From Streptacidiphilus sp. P02-A3a (GTDB taxonomy: Bacteria; Actinomycetota; Actinomycetes; Streptomycetales; Streptomycetaceae), in NCBI RefSeq assembly GCF_014084105.1, contig NZ_CP048289.1, positions 5,093,922 to 5,157,921 of the forward strand: a stretch of DNA of 64,000 nucleotides, in the 5' to 3' direction. Below are positions 47,025-56,640 of the stretch, one piece after another (positions within the stretch are counted from its first letter, which is position 1; each line of letters opens with the position of its first letter). The position numbers were made by a program, and so were the translations under genes. The notes below the pieces were generated by a model. It saw nothing but the letters and a program-made list of their open reading frames with translations, was not told the DNA's origin and made no database searches.

Positions 47025-49388
47025 TTGGCCCCCACGTCATCGTCATCCACGCCCCCGTCCTCCTCGTCCGAACTCGATTCCGCGGTCAGTGCCGACTGGC
47101 GGTCCAGGGAGCTGCGGGCCGAGAACGCGTACGTCGGTGCGCTGTACGACCGCCTCGACGACCAGCACGAGCTCGCCAGCGACGCGCTGCGCGAGACCCA
47201 CCGCCAGGCGAAGGGCGGGACGCGGCAGTCCCGGATGGAACGGGACACGCTGGAGATCCACCACACCCGTCGGCTGGCGGAGCTGCACGCCGCCGAGTAC
47301 GGGCTCTGCTTCGGCCGGATCGAGAGCGCCGACGGCGAACGGCAGTACATCGGCCGGATCGCCCTGGCGGACGAGAACCACGACCCGGTGCTCACCGACT
47401 GGCGGGCGTCCGCGGCGGAGCCGTTCTACCGGGCCACGCCCGCCAGGCCCGGCGGGGTGGTGAGCCGACGGCACCTGCGGAGCAAGGGCCGGACCGTCGT
47501 CGACTTCGACGACGACGCCTTCGGCGTGAGCGCGCTGGAGGGCCGGGACAGCTCCGAGCTCAGCGGGGAGAGCGCGCTGCTCGCCTCGCTCACGGCGGCC
47601 AGGACCGGGCGGATGGGTGACATCGTCTCCACCATCCAGGCCGAGCAGGACCGGGTCATCCGCTCCGAGCTCGGCGGCGTGCTGGTGGTCCAGGGCGGCC
47701 CGGGGACCGGCAAGACCGTGGTCGCCCTGCACCGGGCCGCGTACCTGCTGTACACCCACCGCGAGCGGCTGGCCAAGCGCGGCGTGCTGGTCATCGGCCC
47801 GAACACGACCTTCCTGCGCTACATCGACCAGGTGCTCCCCGCGCTCGGCGAGAGCGAGGTCGTGCTGAGCAGCATCGGCGGGCTCTACCCGGGGGTGAAC
47901 GCGACCGACGCGGACGCGCCGGAGGTGGCCGCCGTGAAGGGCGACGTCCGGATGGCGCGGGTGCTCGCCGCCGCGCTGGACGGCCTGCGGCGGCTGCCGG
48001 ACGCGCCCTTGACGATCACCGTGGGCCGCAGGTCCCGTTACCGGGAGGAGCTGGAGATCAGCCGGGCCCTGTGCGAGCGGGCCCAGGCCGCCGCGCACCG
48101 GACCCGTGAACCGCACAACACCGCCCGCGCCGCCCTGGTCGAACGGATCTCCTCGGAGCTGGCGCTGCGGATCGCCAGGGACCGCGGCGACCGGGACCCG
48201 GCCGCGCGGATGGACCTGGACGAGGTGGCGGACCTCGCCGACGCCCTCGTCGAGGAGCCCGACGTCCAGGCCCTGGCGGAGCGGCTGTGGCCGCTGCTGG
48301 GCCCGGAGCAGCTGCTGACCGCGCTGTTCGGCTCCACCGAGCTGCTGGCGACGGCGATGCCGGACTTCACCGAGGCCGAGCGCGCGGCGCTGCGGCGAGC
48401 CGCGCCGGGCCCGGAGCAGGAGGCCGCCCGCTGGACCACCGCCGACGTCCCGTTGCTGGACGAGGCGGCGGAGCTGCTCGGCCCGCTGCCCGCCAGTGCC
48501 GCCTCGCAGCGGGCCGAGGCCGCCGCCGAGGCCGCGGCCAGGGCCGAGGAGCTGGAGTTCGCGAAGGTCGTCCTTGACGACTTCGGCGTGGGTCTGGTGG
48601 AGATGGACGCGCAGATGCTGGCCCGCCAGTACCAGGGGCCGGAGTCGCTGCGCCCGCTGGCCGAGCGCGCGCTGGAGGACCGGACCTGGGGTTTCGGCCA
48701 CGTGATCGTGGACGAGGCGCAGGAGCTGTCCCCGATGGACTGGCGCCTGCTGGCCCGCCGCTGCCCCGGCCGCTCGATGACGATCGTCGGCGACCTGGCG
48801 CAGACCGGCGCCGCCGCCGGGCTGCGCTCCTGGGGCGAGGCGCTGGACGAGTACACCGCGGGGCGCTGGCGCACGGTGGAGCTCAGCGTCAACTACCGGA
48901 CCCCGGCCGAGATCATGCGGGTCGCCGAGGGCGTGCTGCGGGCGGTCGACCCGGGTCTCACCGCGCCGCGCGCGGTGCGCGGCGGCGGGAGCCGTCCGTG
49001 GAGTCTGCGGCTGCCCGAGCGGGACCGGGCCGCCGCGCTGCGCGCCGTGGTCGAGGGGGAGGTCGCGGCGCTCGACAGCGGCCGGACGGCGATCCTCCAC
49101 TCCCCCGACTGCCCGGCCGAACTGCTGGACCTGCTGGCCGAGTTGGACGGGGTCACCACGGTTGCCGACGCGTCGGTGCTGGACTCGCCGGTGGTCCTGC
49201 TGACGGCCGCGCAGGCCAAGGGACTTGAGTTCGACGCGGTGCTGGTGCTGGAGCCCGCGGACATCGTCGCGGCGCACGCCCGCGGCGTGAACGACCTGTA
49301 TGTCGCGCTCACCCGGGCCACCAGGAGTCTCGGGGTCATCCACAGCCGCGACCTGCCGGAGTCGCTGAAGGGCCTGGATCCGCGCTGA
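47025..49388 (+). CDS. helR: HelR/HelD-type ATPase that protects RNA polymerase from rifamycins
   Basis: A 787-residue SF1 helicase-like protein. After a Ser/Pro-rich start, a long N-terminal coiled coil (RENAYVGALYDRLDDQHELASDALRETH) would enter the polymerase secondary channel. Motor motifs: Walker A GGPGTGKTVVALHRAAYLL, Walker B VIVDEAQELSPMDW, VNYRTPAEI, and C-terminal VALTRATRSLGVIHS. TTG 47025 with GGAG (47015-47018) is the only start with a good ribosome site. With the RAE upstream it is most likely the rifamycin-displacing HelR rather than the stationary-phase HelD. It ends at a shared terminator. Confidence 0.9.
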   Translation: MAPTSSSSTPPSSSSELDSAVSADWRSRELRAENAYVGALYDRLDDQHELASDALRETHRQAKGGTRQSRMERDTLEIHHTRRLAELHAAEYGLCFGRIESADGERQYIGRIALADENHDPVLTDWRASAAEPFYRATPARPGGVVSRRHLRSKGRTVVDFDDDAFGVSALEGRDSSELSGESALLASLTAARTGRMGDIVSTIQAEQDRVIRSELGGVLVVQGGPGTGKTVVALHRAAYLLYTHRERLAKRGVLVIGPNTTFLRYIDQVLPALGESEVVLSSIGGLYPGVNATDADAPEVAAVKGDVRMARVLAAALDGLRRLPDAPLTITVGRRSRYREELEISRALCERAQAAAHRTREPHNTARAALVERISSELALRIARDRGDRDPAARMDLDEVADLADALVEEPDVQALAERLWPLLGPEQLLTALFGSTELLATAMPDFTEAERAALRRAAPGPEQEAARWTTADVPLLDEAAELLGPLPASAASQRAEAAAEAAARAEELEFAKVVLDDFGVGLVEMDAQMLARQYQGPESLRPLAERALEDRTWGFGHVIVDEAQELSPMDWRLLARRCPGRSMTIVGDLAQTGAAAGLRSWGEALDEYTAGRWRTVELSVNYRTPAEIMRVAEGVLRAVDPGLTAPRAVRGGGSRPWSLRLPERDRAAALRAVVEGEVAALDSGRTAILHSPDCPAELLDLLAELDGVTTVADASVLDSPVVLLTAAQAKGLEFDAVLVLEPADIVAAHARGVNDLYVALTRATRSLGVIHSRDLPESLKGLDPR

Positions 49389-49400
49389 CCGGGCGGGCAG

Positions 49401-49427
49401 GGGTCCGCCGGACACCCCGGCGGACCC
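49401..49427. terminator. Bidirectional terminator of helR and yihY-like gene
   Basis: A perfect 11-bp stem, GGGTCCGCCGG and its complement, with a five-base loop, placed between the convergent stop codons of helR and the YihY gene. Confidence 0.85.
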
Positions 49428-49430
49428 GCG

Positions 49431-50222
49431 CTACCCGCCGAGGCTGTCGCGGCGGCACTGCTCGCCCACCAGCGCCCCGCCGAAGATGACGAAGCCCACG
49501 GCCACCATCCAGGTGACCACGACCAGGACCGTGCCCACCGCCCCGTAGGTCGCGGCGGTGCTGACCACCATGTAGGCGAACACGTACCTGGAGAAGACCA
49601 GCAGGCCGAGCATCGCGGCCACGGTGACGACGGATCCGGGCAGGAGCGCGCGCCAGGACACCCGGCGGCCGAGCAGGATCCACTGCCCCCACCAGATCTG
49701 CAGCACCCACAGCAGCACCCGGGCCAGTACCGTCCAGGGGGACGAGCTGCGCGAGCTCAGCGCCTCCGCGTAGAACTGGCCGGTCAGTGCCGCGAGCCAG
49801 AGCACCTGCTGCCACAGCCGGTGCCGGATCCGCGGCGGCACCGCCCAGATCTTCTCGTAGCCGGTCTGCACGCTGGAGGCGAAGGTCTGGCCGAAGACGC
49901 AGACGATCGCCAGGCCGAGCGCGTCGGTGGTGCTGAGCACGCTGTGCGAGGGGGCGAACAGCCGCTTCACGATCCGCTCCGAGGCGCCGGACAGGCCCAT
50001 GGCGTCGGAGACCCACTGCCCGAAGCCGCCGTAGTCCACCGGTGAGGCGGCGGCGATGACGATCAGCAGCGGCATCAGCGCGACGAAGCCGAGTGCCGCG
50101 AAGCCCAGCGCCCGGTGCATCAGCTCGATCTGCGAGGAGCGCCGGTACAGCCTGGCCACGCGGGCGCCGACCGGCGATTCGACCCAGGCACTCACTCGCC
50201 GACCGTGTTGTCGGGCTGTCAT
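49431..50222 (-). CDS. YihY/BrkB-family membrane protein
   Basis: A 263-residue integral membrane protein with about six hydrophobic segments (for example FAALGFVALMPLLIVIAAA and ATYGAVGTVLVVVTWMVAVGFVIFGGALVGEQC). The conserved (A/G)xLPG-type motif of the family appears near ALLPGSVVTVAAM. It is often annotated as ribonuclease BN, which is not supported. ATG 50222. Confidence 0.83.
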   Translation of the reverse strand: MTARQHGRRVSAWVESPVGARVARLYRRSSQIELMHRALGFAALGFVALMPLLIVIAAASPVDYGGFGQWVSDAMGLSGASERIVKRLFAPSHSVLSTTDALGLAIVCVFGQTFASSVQTGYEKIWAVPPRIRHRLWQQVLWLAALTGQFYAEALSSRSSSPWTVLARVLLWVLQIWWGQWILLGRRVSWRALLPGSVVTVAAMLGLLVFSRYVFAYMVVSTAATYGAVGTVLVVVTWMVAVGFVIFGGALVGEQCRRDSLGG

Positions 50223-50298
50223 ACCCGCTCGCCCTCCAGGAACGACGCTGCTCCGCAGATCGTACGCACGCCGGATGCGGCCGGCCCAGTGGCGCGCG

Positions 50299-52674
50299 TC
50301 AGTTGCTCCAGGTCCAGTCGGTGACCTCGGGCAGGTCGGTGCCGTGGGCGCGGATCCAGTCGTGGTGGCGCTGGCGGACGTCGACCATCTGCTGGCGGAC
50401 CCCGGCGGCGCGCACGGCCAGGCCGGGAACCCGGTCGATGACGTCGATGACCAGGCGGTAGCGGTCGAGGTCGTTGCGGACCACCATGTCGAACGGGGTG
50501 GTGGTGGTCCCGGACTCCTTGTAGCCGCGCACGTGCAGGTGCGCGTGGTTGCCGCGGCGGTAGGCCAGGCGGTGGATCAGCCACGGGTAGCCGTGGTAGG
50601 CGAAGACCACCGGCTTGTCCGGGGTGAACAGCGCGTCGTACTCGCGGTCGGGCATCCCGTGCGGGTGCTCCTCGGCGGGCATCAGCCGGGCGATGTCGAC
50701 CACGTTGACCACCCGCACCGACAGCTCCGGCAGCAGGCGGCGCAGCAGGTCGGCGGCGGCCATGACTTCCTGGGTGGGGACGTCCCCGGCGCAGGCCAGC
50801 ACCACGTCGGGGGCGCGGTTCAGCGACTCGGTGCCCGCCCACGGCCAGATCCCGGCGCCGCGCGCGCAGTGCGCGCGGGCCTGGTCCATGGTGAGCCAGT
50901 CGAAGCAGGGCTGCTTCCCGGCGACCACGACGTTGACGTAGTCGCGGCTGCGCAGCGCGTGGTCGGCGACCGAGAGCAGGGTGTTGGTGTCCGGTGGGAA
51001 GTAGACCCGGACGGCTTCGGGGCTCTTGTTCAGCACGTGGTCGACGAAGCCGGGGTCCTGGTGCGAGAAGCCGTTGTGGTCCTGGCGCCAGACGTGCGAG
51101 GTGAGCAGGTAGTTGAGCGAGGCGATCGGGGCGCGCCAGGTCAGTTCGCGGGTGGTGCGCAGCCATTTGATGTGCTGGTTGACCATGGAGTCGACGATGT
51201 GGACGAAGGCCTCGTAGCAGGAGAACAGGCCCTGGCGACCGGTCAGCAGGTAGCCCTCCAGCCAGCCCTGGCAGGTGTGCTCGGACAGGATCTCCATCAC
51301 CCGGCCGTCGTGGGCCAGGTGCTCGTCCACCGGCAGCAGCTCCGCCTGCCAGGCCTTGCCGGTGGCCCGGTAGACGGCCTGGAGCCGGTTGGAGGCGGTC
51401 TCGTCCGGGCCGACGATGCGGAAGTCGCGGCGGACCGCGGTGTCGGCCATGACCTGTTCCAGCAGGTCGCCGAGGACCCGGGTGGGTTCGTGCATCGACG
51501 CGCCGGGCCGGTCGACCGGGACCGCGAAGCGATCCAGGTCGGCGATCGGCAGCGCGCGCAGCAGGACGCCGCCGTTGGCGTGCGGGTTCGCGCCCAGCCG
51601 CCGCTCACCCGCCGGGACGCAGCGCAGCACCTGCGCGCTGGGGCGGCCCTCGGCGTCGAACAGCTCCTCCGGACGGTAGGACCGCAGCCAGGCTTCGAGC
51701 TGCCGCAGGTGCTCGGGGTGCTCGTGGACGCCGTCCAGCGGGACCTGGTGGGCGCGCCAGGTGCCCTCGACCGGGAGGCCGTCGACCACCGCGGGGCCGG
51801 TCCAGCCCTTGGGGGTGCGCAGCACGATCATCGGCCAGTGCACCCGCTGCCGCTCGCCCGCGCCGGTGCGGGCCCGCTGCTGGGCGGCGTGGATCCGGTC
51901 GAGGGCGGTGTCCAGGGCGGCGGCCAGGGCGCGGTGCACCAGGGCCGGGTCGTCGCCGGTGACGTGGATCGGGTCGTGGCCGTAGCCGCGCAGGAGTTCG
52001 TCCAGTTCGGCTTCGGGGATGCGGGCGAGCACGGTCGGGTTGGCGATCTTGTAGCCGTTGAGGTGCAGGATCGGCAGCACCGCGCCGTCGTGGACCGGGT
52101 CCAGGAACTTGTTGGAGTGCCAGGAGGCGGCCAGCGGCCCGGTCTCGGCCTCGCCGTCACCGATCACGCAGGCGACCAGCAGGCCGGGGTTGTCGAAGGC
52201 GGCCCCGTAGGCGTGGGAGAGCGAGTAGCCCAGCTCCCCGCCCTCATGGATGGAACCGGGGGTCTCCGGGGCGACATGGCTGGGGACGCCGCCGGGGAAG
52301 GAGAACTGCCGGAACAGCTTCGCCATCCCGGGCTCGTCCCGGGTGATGTCCGGGTAGGTCCGGGTGTAGCTGCCCTCCAGCCAGGAGTTCGCCAGCACCG
52401 CGGGGCCGCCGTGGCCGGGGCCCCAGACACAGATCGCGTCCAGGTCCCGGACCCTGATCACCCGGTTCAGGTGCGTGTGGACCAGGTTCAGCCCGGGCGA
52501 GGTGCCCCAGTGACCCAGCAGCCGGGGTTTGACCTGCTCGGCCCGCAGCGGTTCGCGCAGCAGCGGGTTCGCCATCAGGTAGATCTGACCGACCGCCAGG
52601 TAGTTGGCGGCCCGCCAGTGCGCGTCCAGGTCCTGGACCTCGGCCTCGGAGATGCCGGTGACGGTGGCGCTCAT
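50299..52674 (-). CDS. xfp: Xylulose-5-phosphate/fructose-6-phosphate phosphoketolase
   Basis: A 791-residue thiamine-diphosphate enzyme: the PP domain has [63 protein letters not shown] (ThDP/Mg binding), and the Pyr domain [46 protein letters not shown]. It splits X5P or F6P to acetyl-phosphate and a triose/erythrose phosphate. ATG 52674 replaces the longer open frame (AAGGGAG at 10 bases). Monocistronic. Confidence 0.95.
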   Translation of the reverse strand: MSATVTGISEAEVQDLDAHWRAANYLAVGQIYLMANPLLREPLRAEQVKPRLLGHWGTSPGLNLVHTHLNRVIRVRDLDAICVWGPGHGGPAVLANSWLEGSYTRTYPDITRDEPGMAKLFRQFSFPGGVPSHVAPETPGSIHEGGELGYSLSHAYGAAFDNPGLLVACVIGDGEAETGPLAASWHSNKFLDPVHDGAVLPILHLNGYKIANPTVLARIPEAELDELLRGYGHDPIHVTGDDPALVHRALAAALDTALDRIHAAQQRARTGAGERQRVHWPMIVLRTPKGWTGPAVVDGLPVEGTWRAHQVPLDGVHEHPEHLRQLEAWLRSYRPEELFDAEGRPSAQVLRCVPAGERRLGANPHANGGVLLRALPIADLDRFAVPVDRPGASMHEPTRVLGDLLEQVMADTAVRRDFRIVGPDETASNRLQAVYRATGKAWQAELLPVDEHLAHDGRVMEILSEHTCQGWLEGYLLTGRQGLFSCYEAFVHIVDSMVNQHIKWLRTTRELTWRAPIASLNYLLTSHVWRQDHNGFSHQDPGFVDHVLNKSPEAVRVYFPPDTNTLLSVADHALRSRDYVNVVVAGKQPCFDWLTMDQARAHCARGAGIWPWAGTESLNRAPDVVLACAGDVPTQEVMAAADLLRRLLPELSVRVVNVVDIARLMPAEEHPHGMPDREYDALFTPDKPVVFAYHGYPWLIHRLAYRRGNHAHLHVRGYKESGTTTTPFDMVVRNDLDRYRLVIDVIDRVPGLAVRAAGVRQQMVDVRQRHHDWIRAHGTDLPEVTDWTWSN

Positions 52675-52835
52675 GCTCGGTGGGCTCCCTTGCGGCGGAC
52701 GACGGACGGCAGACCCCCCGGCCCGTCCCATGAAACGCGGTCACCCCGGCGATGCGCCGAGCAACACGCCGACCGGGGTGGCGGCCGGTCGGATCGGATG
52801 TCCGGGTTCGACGCGCGGCCGCCCGGGCCGGGTGC

Positions 52836-53219
52836 TCATCCGCTGACCAAGGCGGTCTCGCCGATCCGCGCCCGGTGTGCCCGGGCGGTGGCCATCAGCT
52901 GGTCCAGGGCGTCCCTGGTCCGGGCGAGTTCGGCGATGTGGCCGGAGAGCCGTTCGCGCTCCAGCGCCATCCGCTCCAGCGCGGCGTCGGAGTTCGCCTC
53001 GCTCGGCGTGTCCACGCAGGGCAGCAGGTCAGCGATGGTGCGGCTGGACAGTCCCGCGGCGTACAGCCGCTGGATGAACGCGACCCGGTCGACCTCGCTG
53101 TCCGTGTAGTGCCGCTGCCCGCTGGTGCTGCGGCTGCTGCTGAGCAGCCCCTGCTCCTCGTAGTAGCGCACCGACCGGACGCTGACCCCGGACCGCGACG
53201 CGAGCTCCCCGATCCGCAC
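52836..53219 (-). CDS. MerR-family regulator
   Basis: A 127-residue regulator: HTH ELASRSGVSVRSVRYYEEQGLLSSSRSTSGQRHYT, followed by a dimerisation helix ALERMALERERLSGHIAELARTRDALDQLM. GTG 53219 has GGGAGG at six bases; upstream frame is not used. A Cys in LLPCVDTP and few others make metal sensing uncertain. It is divergent from the old yellow enzyme and likely controls it through the MerR-type promoter between them. Confidence 0.88.
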   Translation of the reverse strand: MRIGELASRSGVSVRSVRYYEEQGLLSSSRSTSGQRHYTDSEVDRVAFIQRLYAAGLSSRTIADLLPCVDTPSEANSDAALERMALERERLSGHIAELARTRDALDQLMATARAHRARIGETALVSG

Positions 53220-53273
53220 GAACCCTCCCGACGGTAGTGGCTGCCCCGCGCCTGTGTCCTGCCTCACAGACGC

Positions 53274-53305
53274 TTGCCTCTGACATCCATGTGAGGTTTT
53301 AGCGT
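53274..53305 (+). promoter_or_regulatory. MerR-type promoter of the old yellow enzyme
   Basis: TTGCCT (53274-53279) and TAGCGT (53300-53305) are separated by 20 bp, the overlong spacer of MerR-regulated promoters. The spacer carries an imperfect inverted repeat (CCTC...ACAT/ATGT...GAGG), the likely MerR site. Confidence 0.6.
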
Positions 53306-53367
53306 AGCGCTCGTGCCCGGGTTCGGGCACCGCGGAACACCGTTGCGGAGCACCAAGGAGTCCTGAC

Positions 53368-54441
53368 GTGACCACCCTCTTCACCAGCCACCGGCTCGGC
53401 GGCCTGACCCTGCCCAACCGCGTGGTCATGGCCCCGATGAGCCGGGTCCGCGCCGCCGCCGGGGGGCTGGCGACGCCGTCGATGGCGACCTACTACGCCC
53501 AGCGGGCGACCGCCGGGCTGATCGTGAGCGAGGGCGTGCAGCCGAGCCTGATCGGTCAGTCCAACCCGGGTACGCCGGGGCTGCACACCGACGAGCAGGT
53601 CGCCGCCTGGCGTCCGGTGACCGAGGCCGTCCACGCCAACGGCGGCCGGATCTTCGCCCAGCTGATGCACGGCGGCCGGGTCTCGCACGCCGACACCACC
53701 GGCCTGCGCCCGGTCGCGCCCTCGGCGGTCCCCGCCGTCGGCGAGGTGTTCACCGCGACCGGACCCAAGCCCGCGCCCGTCCCGCGCGCCCTGGAGACCG
53801 CCGAGGTCCCCGAGCAGGCGGGGTCGTACGCCCGGGCCGCCCGGCGCGCGGTGGACGCGGGCTTCGACGGAGTGGAACTGCACGGCGCCAACGGCTATCT
53901 GATCTCGCAGTTCCTCTCCTCCAACGCCAACCTGCGCACGGACGGCTACGGCGGCTCGGTCGCCAACCGGATCCGGTTCGCGGTCGAGGCGGCGGCGGCC
54001 ACCGTCGAGGCCGTCGGCGCGGACCGGACCGGCATCCGGCTCTCGCCCGGCGGGACCTTCTGGGGTGTCGAGGAGGCCGACGTCCCCGAGCTGTACGCCG
54101 CGCTGCTCGCCGAGCTCGCCCAGCTGCGGTTGGCCTACGTGCACCTGGAGGCCACCGCCGACGAGGAGGTGCTGGTCGCCCTGCGCCGGGCCTGGCCGGG
54201 GACGCTGGTGGTCAACCCGGTGCTGCCGATGGGCCCCAAGCAGACCGGCCGCCACGACGCCGAGCACTGGCTCGGCCTGGGCGCCGACCTGATCAGCTTC
54301 GGTCGCGCCTTCATCGCCAACCCCGACCTGGTCGAGCGGCTGCGCGGCGGCCTGCCGATCGCCCCGGTGGACGAGAGCACCTACTACCAGGGAGGCGACG
54401 CCGGCTACCTCACCTACCCGACCCATCAGTACGCGGCCTGA
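53368..54441 (+). CDS. Old yellow enzyme-family alkene reductase
   Basis: A 357-residue FMN enzyme: HRLGGLTLPNRVVMAPMSRVRA, the catalytic-site LHGANGYLISQFLSSNANLRTDGYGGS, and FGRAFIANPDLVERL. It reduces activated C=C bonds of enals, enones or quinones with NAD(P)H. GTG 53368 with AAGGAG at seven bases. Divergent MerR regulation suggests induction by electrophiles. Confidence 0.93.
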   Translation: MTTLFTSHRLGGLTLPNRVVMAPMSRVRAAAGGLATPSMATYYAQRATAGLIVSEGVQPSLIGQSNPGTPGLHTDEQVAAWRPVTEAVHANGGRIFAQLMHGGRVSHADTTGLRPVAPSAVPAVGEVFTATGPKPAPVPRALETAEVPEQAGSYARAARRAVDAGFDGVELHGANGYLISQFLSSNANLRTDGYGGSVANRIRFAVEAAAATVEAVGADRTGIRLSPGGTFWGVEEADVPELYAALLAELAQLRLAYVHLEATADEEVLVALRRAWPGTLVVNPVLPMGPKQTGRHDAEHWLGLGADLISFGRAFIANPDLVERLRGGLPIAPVDESTYYQGGDAGYLTYPTHQYAA

Positions 54442-55135
54442 CCAGGCGGGGCCGACGGGCACCGGCAGCGCGAGGGCGGCCACGGCGAGGGATTGAGATA
54501 ACTGTGCGATAGTCGGATATATGTTCGACATTAAGAGGAAGATCTCTTGCCTTTATTCGAACATTCGACATTGGTCGCCCCCTCGGACGAAAATCATCCC
54601 AGGTGAATATGCGCGTTATCGCGCTGAGGTGCGACGATGTGGGAATGACCCGCCCTGCACGACAATCAGCCCGGCCGGTCGCCCCGGCCGGGCCGAGCCG
54701 CGTCCGCCCCCCGTTCAACTTCGCGGGGTTGCGAGTGAATGACCCACCGTGAAGACTGTGCTGCGTTCGTCGTCGTGCGGTTCGGAGCTGCGGTCCCGCA
54801 CAGTTCTTCAGCACCTGCCGACAGTTCCTACGCATCGTTGCGTAGGAGAGATGCTTGGGGATAGCCATGTCAGATCGGCCCACCGAACAGGATGCGGTTC
54901 TCGGCTGCGGTCAGCGGCGGGACCGTTGTATCCTCCGATGGACGTGTTGACGTGCTTTGAGCTGGTTCTGCGCCATCTCGACCTTGGCTGACGCCAGGCG
55001 ACCGGGGGGTCTCGCACGGGTGCGTCGCACGGGTCACCGGCTTCGCCTGGGGGCGATCACGGAGTCCTACCCGGCCGGTTCGACCTGCCCAGCCCTGCCA
55101 CGCCCGCGCACATTCCAACGGGAGTTCGCCTTCTC
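54442..55135. promoter_or_regulatory. Long intergenic region with AT-rich inverted repeats before the NRPS cluster
   Basis: 694 bp before the thioesterase gene. At 54521-54564 ATGTTCGA and TCGAACAT flank an inner AAGAG/CTCTT stem in a low-GC stretch (54490-54620). At 54826-54847 TCCTACGCA and TGCGTAGGA form a nine-bp hairpin with a TCGT loop. A TTGAGA box at 54493 could be a -35. Short ORFs (for example 54739-54864) lack convincing support. Confidence 0.5.
54739..54864 (+). CDS. Possible 41-residue leader ORF
   Basis: ATG 54739 to TAG 54862-54864 encodes MTHREDCAAFVVVRFG..., with no recognised domain and only a weak ribosome site. Its end overlaps the 54826-54847 hairpin, so a leader-peptide/attenuator is possible. 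Equally it may be chance; included because it lies in an otherwise empty promoter region. Confidence 0.2.
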   Translation: MTHREDCAAFVVVRFGAAVPHSSSAPADSSYASLRRRDAWG

Positions 55136-56509
55136 ATGCTGTACACCACCACTGCTCCGGTCACTGAGGACTCGTCGTTACGCTTACGCGGCGAGTTACA
55201 GAGCCGGCTCGATGCCCTGGCCCGCGGCCATCGGGTTCCCGGCGCCCAACTCGCCCTGGACACCGGCTCGGGGACCGTCCTCCTGCACACCGGGACAGCC
55301 GACCTGGACACCGGGGCACCGGTCACGGCGGACACCGCCGTGCCCCTGGGATCGCTCACCAAGCCCTACACCGCCGCCCTGGTGATGCTCCTCGCCGACG
55401 ACGGCGACCTCGATCCGGACGACCCGGCCGCCGACTACCTGCCCGAACTGAGCCGGACACCGGACGTGACGATACGTCAACTCCTGAGTCACACCAGCGG
55501 ATTACCTACCGGTCCGGACTCCGACACCGCGGCCGGGACCACCACCGCCCACTATCTGTCGTCCGTGTGCACCGCCCGGGACTCGCTGTTCGCACCCGGA
55601 GCTGACTTCTCGTACTCCAACGCCGGGTACATAGCCGCCGGACGGCTGGTGGAGCAGGTGACCGGCATGCCGTGGCACGAGGCCGTGCGCACCCTGCTGC
55701 TCGAACCCCTGGGCACGACCCCCGCGTTCCTGGGTACCACCACGGCCTCCCGCCCGGTCGCCGCCGGCCACACCCGCAACACCGCCAACGGCCGGGTCCG
55801 CCGCGTCGAGCAGAACCTGGCTCCGCTGGAGGCCCCGGCCGGAGCGCTGCTGGCGAGCGCCGCGGATCTCGCCGCACTGGGCCGCGCCCTGGTCGGAAGG
55901 ACCCCGATCGGCCTGCCGCCGGTGCTGCCGCCCACCGTCGCCAAGCAGATGCGGCATCCCGAATCCGCCGCCCGGCCGGGCGCGTTGGCGGACGGCTGGG
56001 GGCTGGGACCGGCGCTCTACCGCCAGGGCGACACGCTCTGGTGCGGCCACGACGGCAACGCCCAGGGCACCTCCTGCCACCTGCGGGCCGACCCCGACAG
56101 CGGCGCCGTGGTCGCCTTCACCGGCAACTCCGGTTCCGCCACCGCGCTCTGGCGCGACCTCGCGGCCGAGCTGGCCCGGCTGACCGGCATCCGCGTGCCG
56201 CTGTCGACCGCACCACCGGTCAACCGGGGCGCACCCGTCGTGCTGCCCGAGTGCGTGGGCGCCTACGCCAACGGGGACACCGTGTACCGCGTCGCGCTGG
56301 AGCCCGACGGCTCGCCGACGCTGTCGGTGGACGGCGACCTGCCGTTGCCGCTGCTCTGCTACCGCGATCTGTCCTGCGACCTGGTCGACCCGGACACCGG
56401 GCAGCGCGAGTCCGGCGGACGGTTCCACCGCGACCCCGCCACCGGCGCGGTCGACCGGGTGCAGATCTCCGGGCGCGTGGCCCGCCGCACCGACCACGCC
56501 CCCGCCTGA
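55136..56509 (+). CDS. SurE-like PBP-type thioesterase (peptide cyclase/release enzyme)
   Basis: A 457-residue beta-lactamase-fold serine enzyme without signal peptide. Catalytic S73-L-T-K76, Y160-S-N162 and a GHDG motif with H305 match the stand-alone PBP-type thioesterases that cyclise and release nonribosomal peptides (SurE, WolJ), which have the same length and a C-terminal lipocalin-like domain (about 375-455: RVALEPDGSPTLSVDGDLPLPLL). It sits 131 bp before the NRPS gene, the typical position. Four TTA codons (residues 15, 17, 21 and 123) suggest bldA-dependent expression. GGGAG lies 11 bases before ATG. Confidence 0.85.
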   Translation: MLYTTTAPVTEDSSLRLRGELQSRLDALARGHRVPGAQLALDTGSGTVLLHTGTADLDTGAPVTADTAVPLGSLTKPYTAALVMLLADDGDLDPDDPAADYLPELSRTPDVTIRQLLSHTSGLPTGPDSDTAAGTTTAHYLSSVCTARDSLFAPGADFSYSNAGYIAAGRLVEQVTGMPWHEAVRTLLLEPLGTTPAFLGTTTASRPVAAGHTRNTANGRVRRVEQNLAPLEAPAGALLASAADLAALGRALVGRTPIGLPPVLPPTVAKQMRHPESAARPGALADGWGLGPALYRQGDTLWCGHDGNAQGTSCHLRADPDSGAVVAFTGNSGSATALWRDLAAELARLTGIRVPLSTAPPVNRGAPVVLPECVGAYANGDTVYRVALEPDGSPTLSVDGDLPLPLLCYRDLSCDLVDPDTGQRESGGRFHRDPATGAVDRVQISGRVARRTDHAPA

Positions 56510-56640
56510 GCCCACCGCTCGCAGCACCGCGCAGACCCGGGCGAGCCGCGCCCACCCGCCGCGTCGCTCCCCTGGTCGGCGCCGCCCACTCGCCCGCGCA
56601 CCCTCGCGTCGCCTCCTCCCCACCCGGAAGGACCCCACCC

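Noticed and set aside
50056..53109. 1017-residue plus-strand frame
   Set aside because: Overlaps phosphoketolase antisense; composition artefact of high GC.
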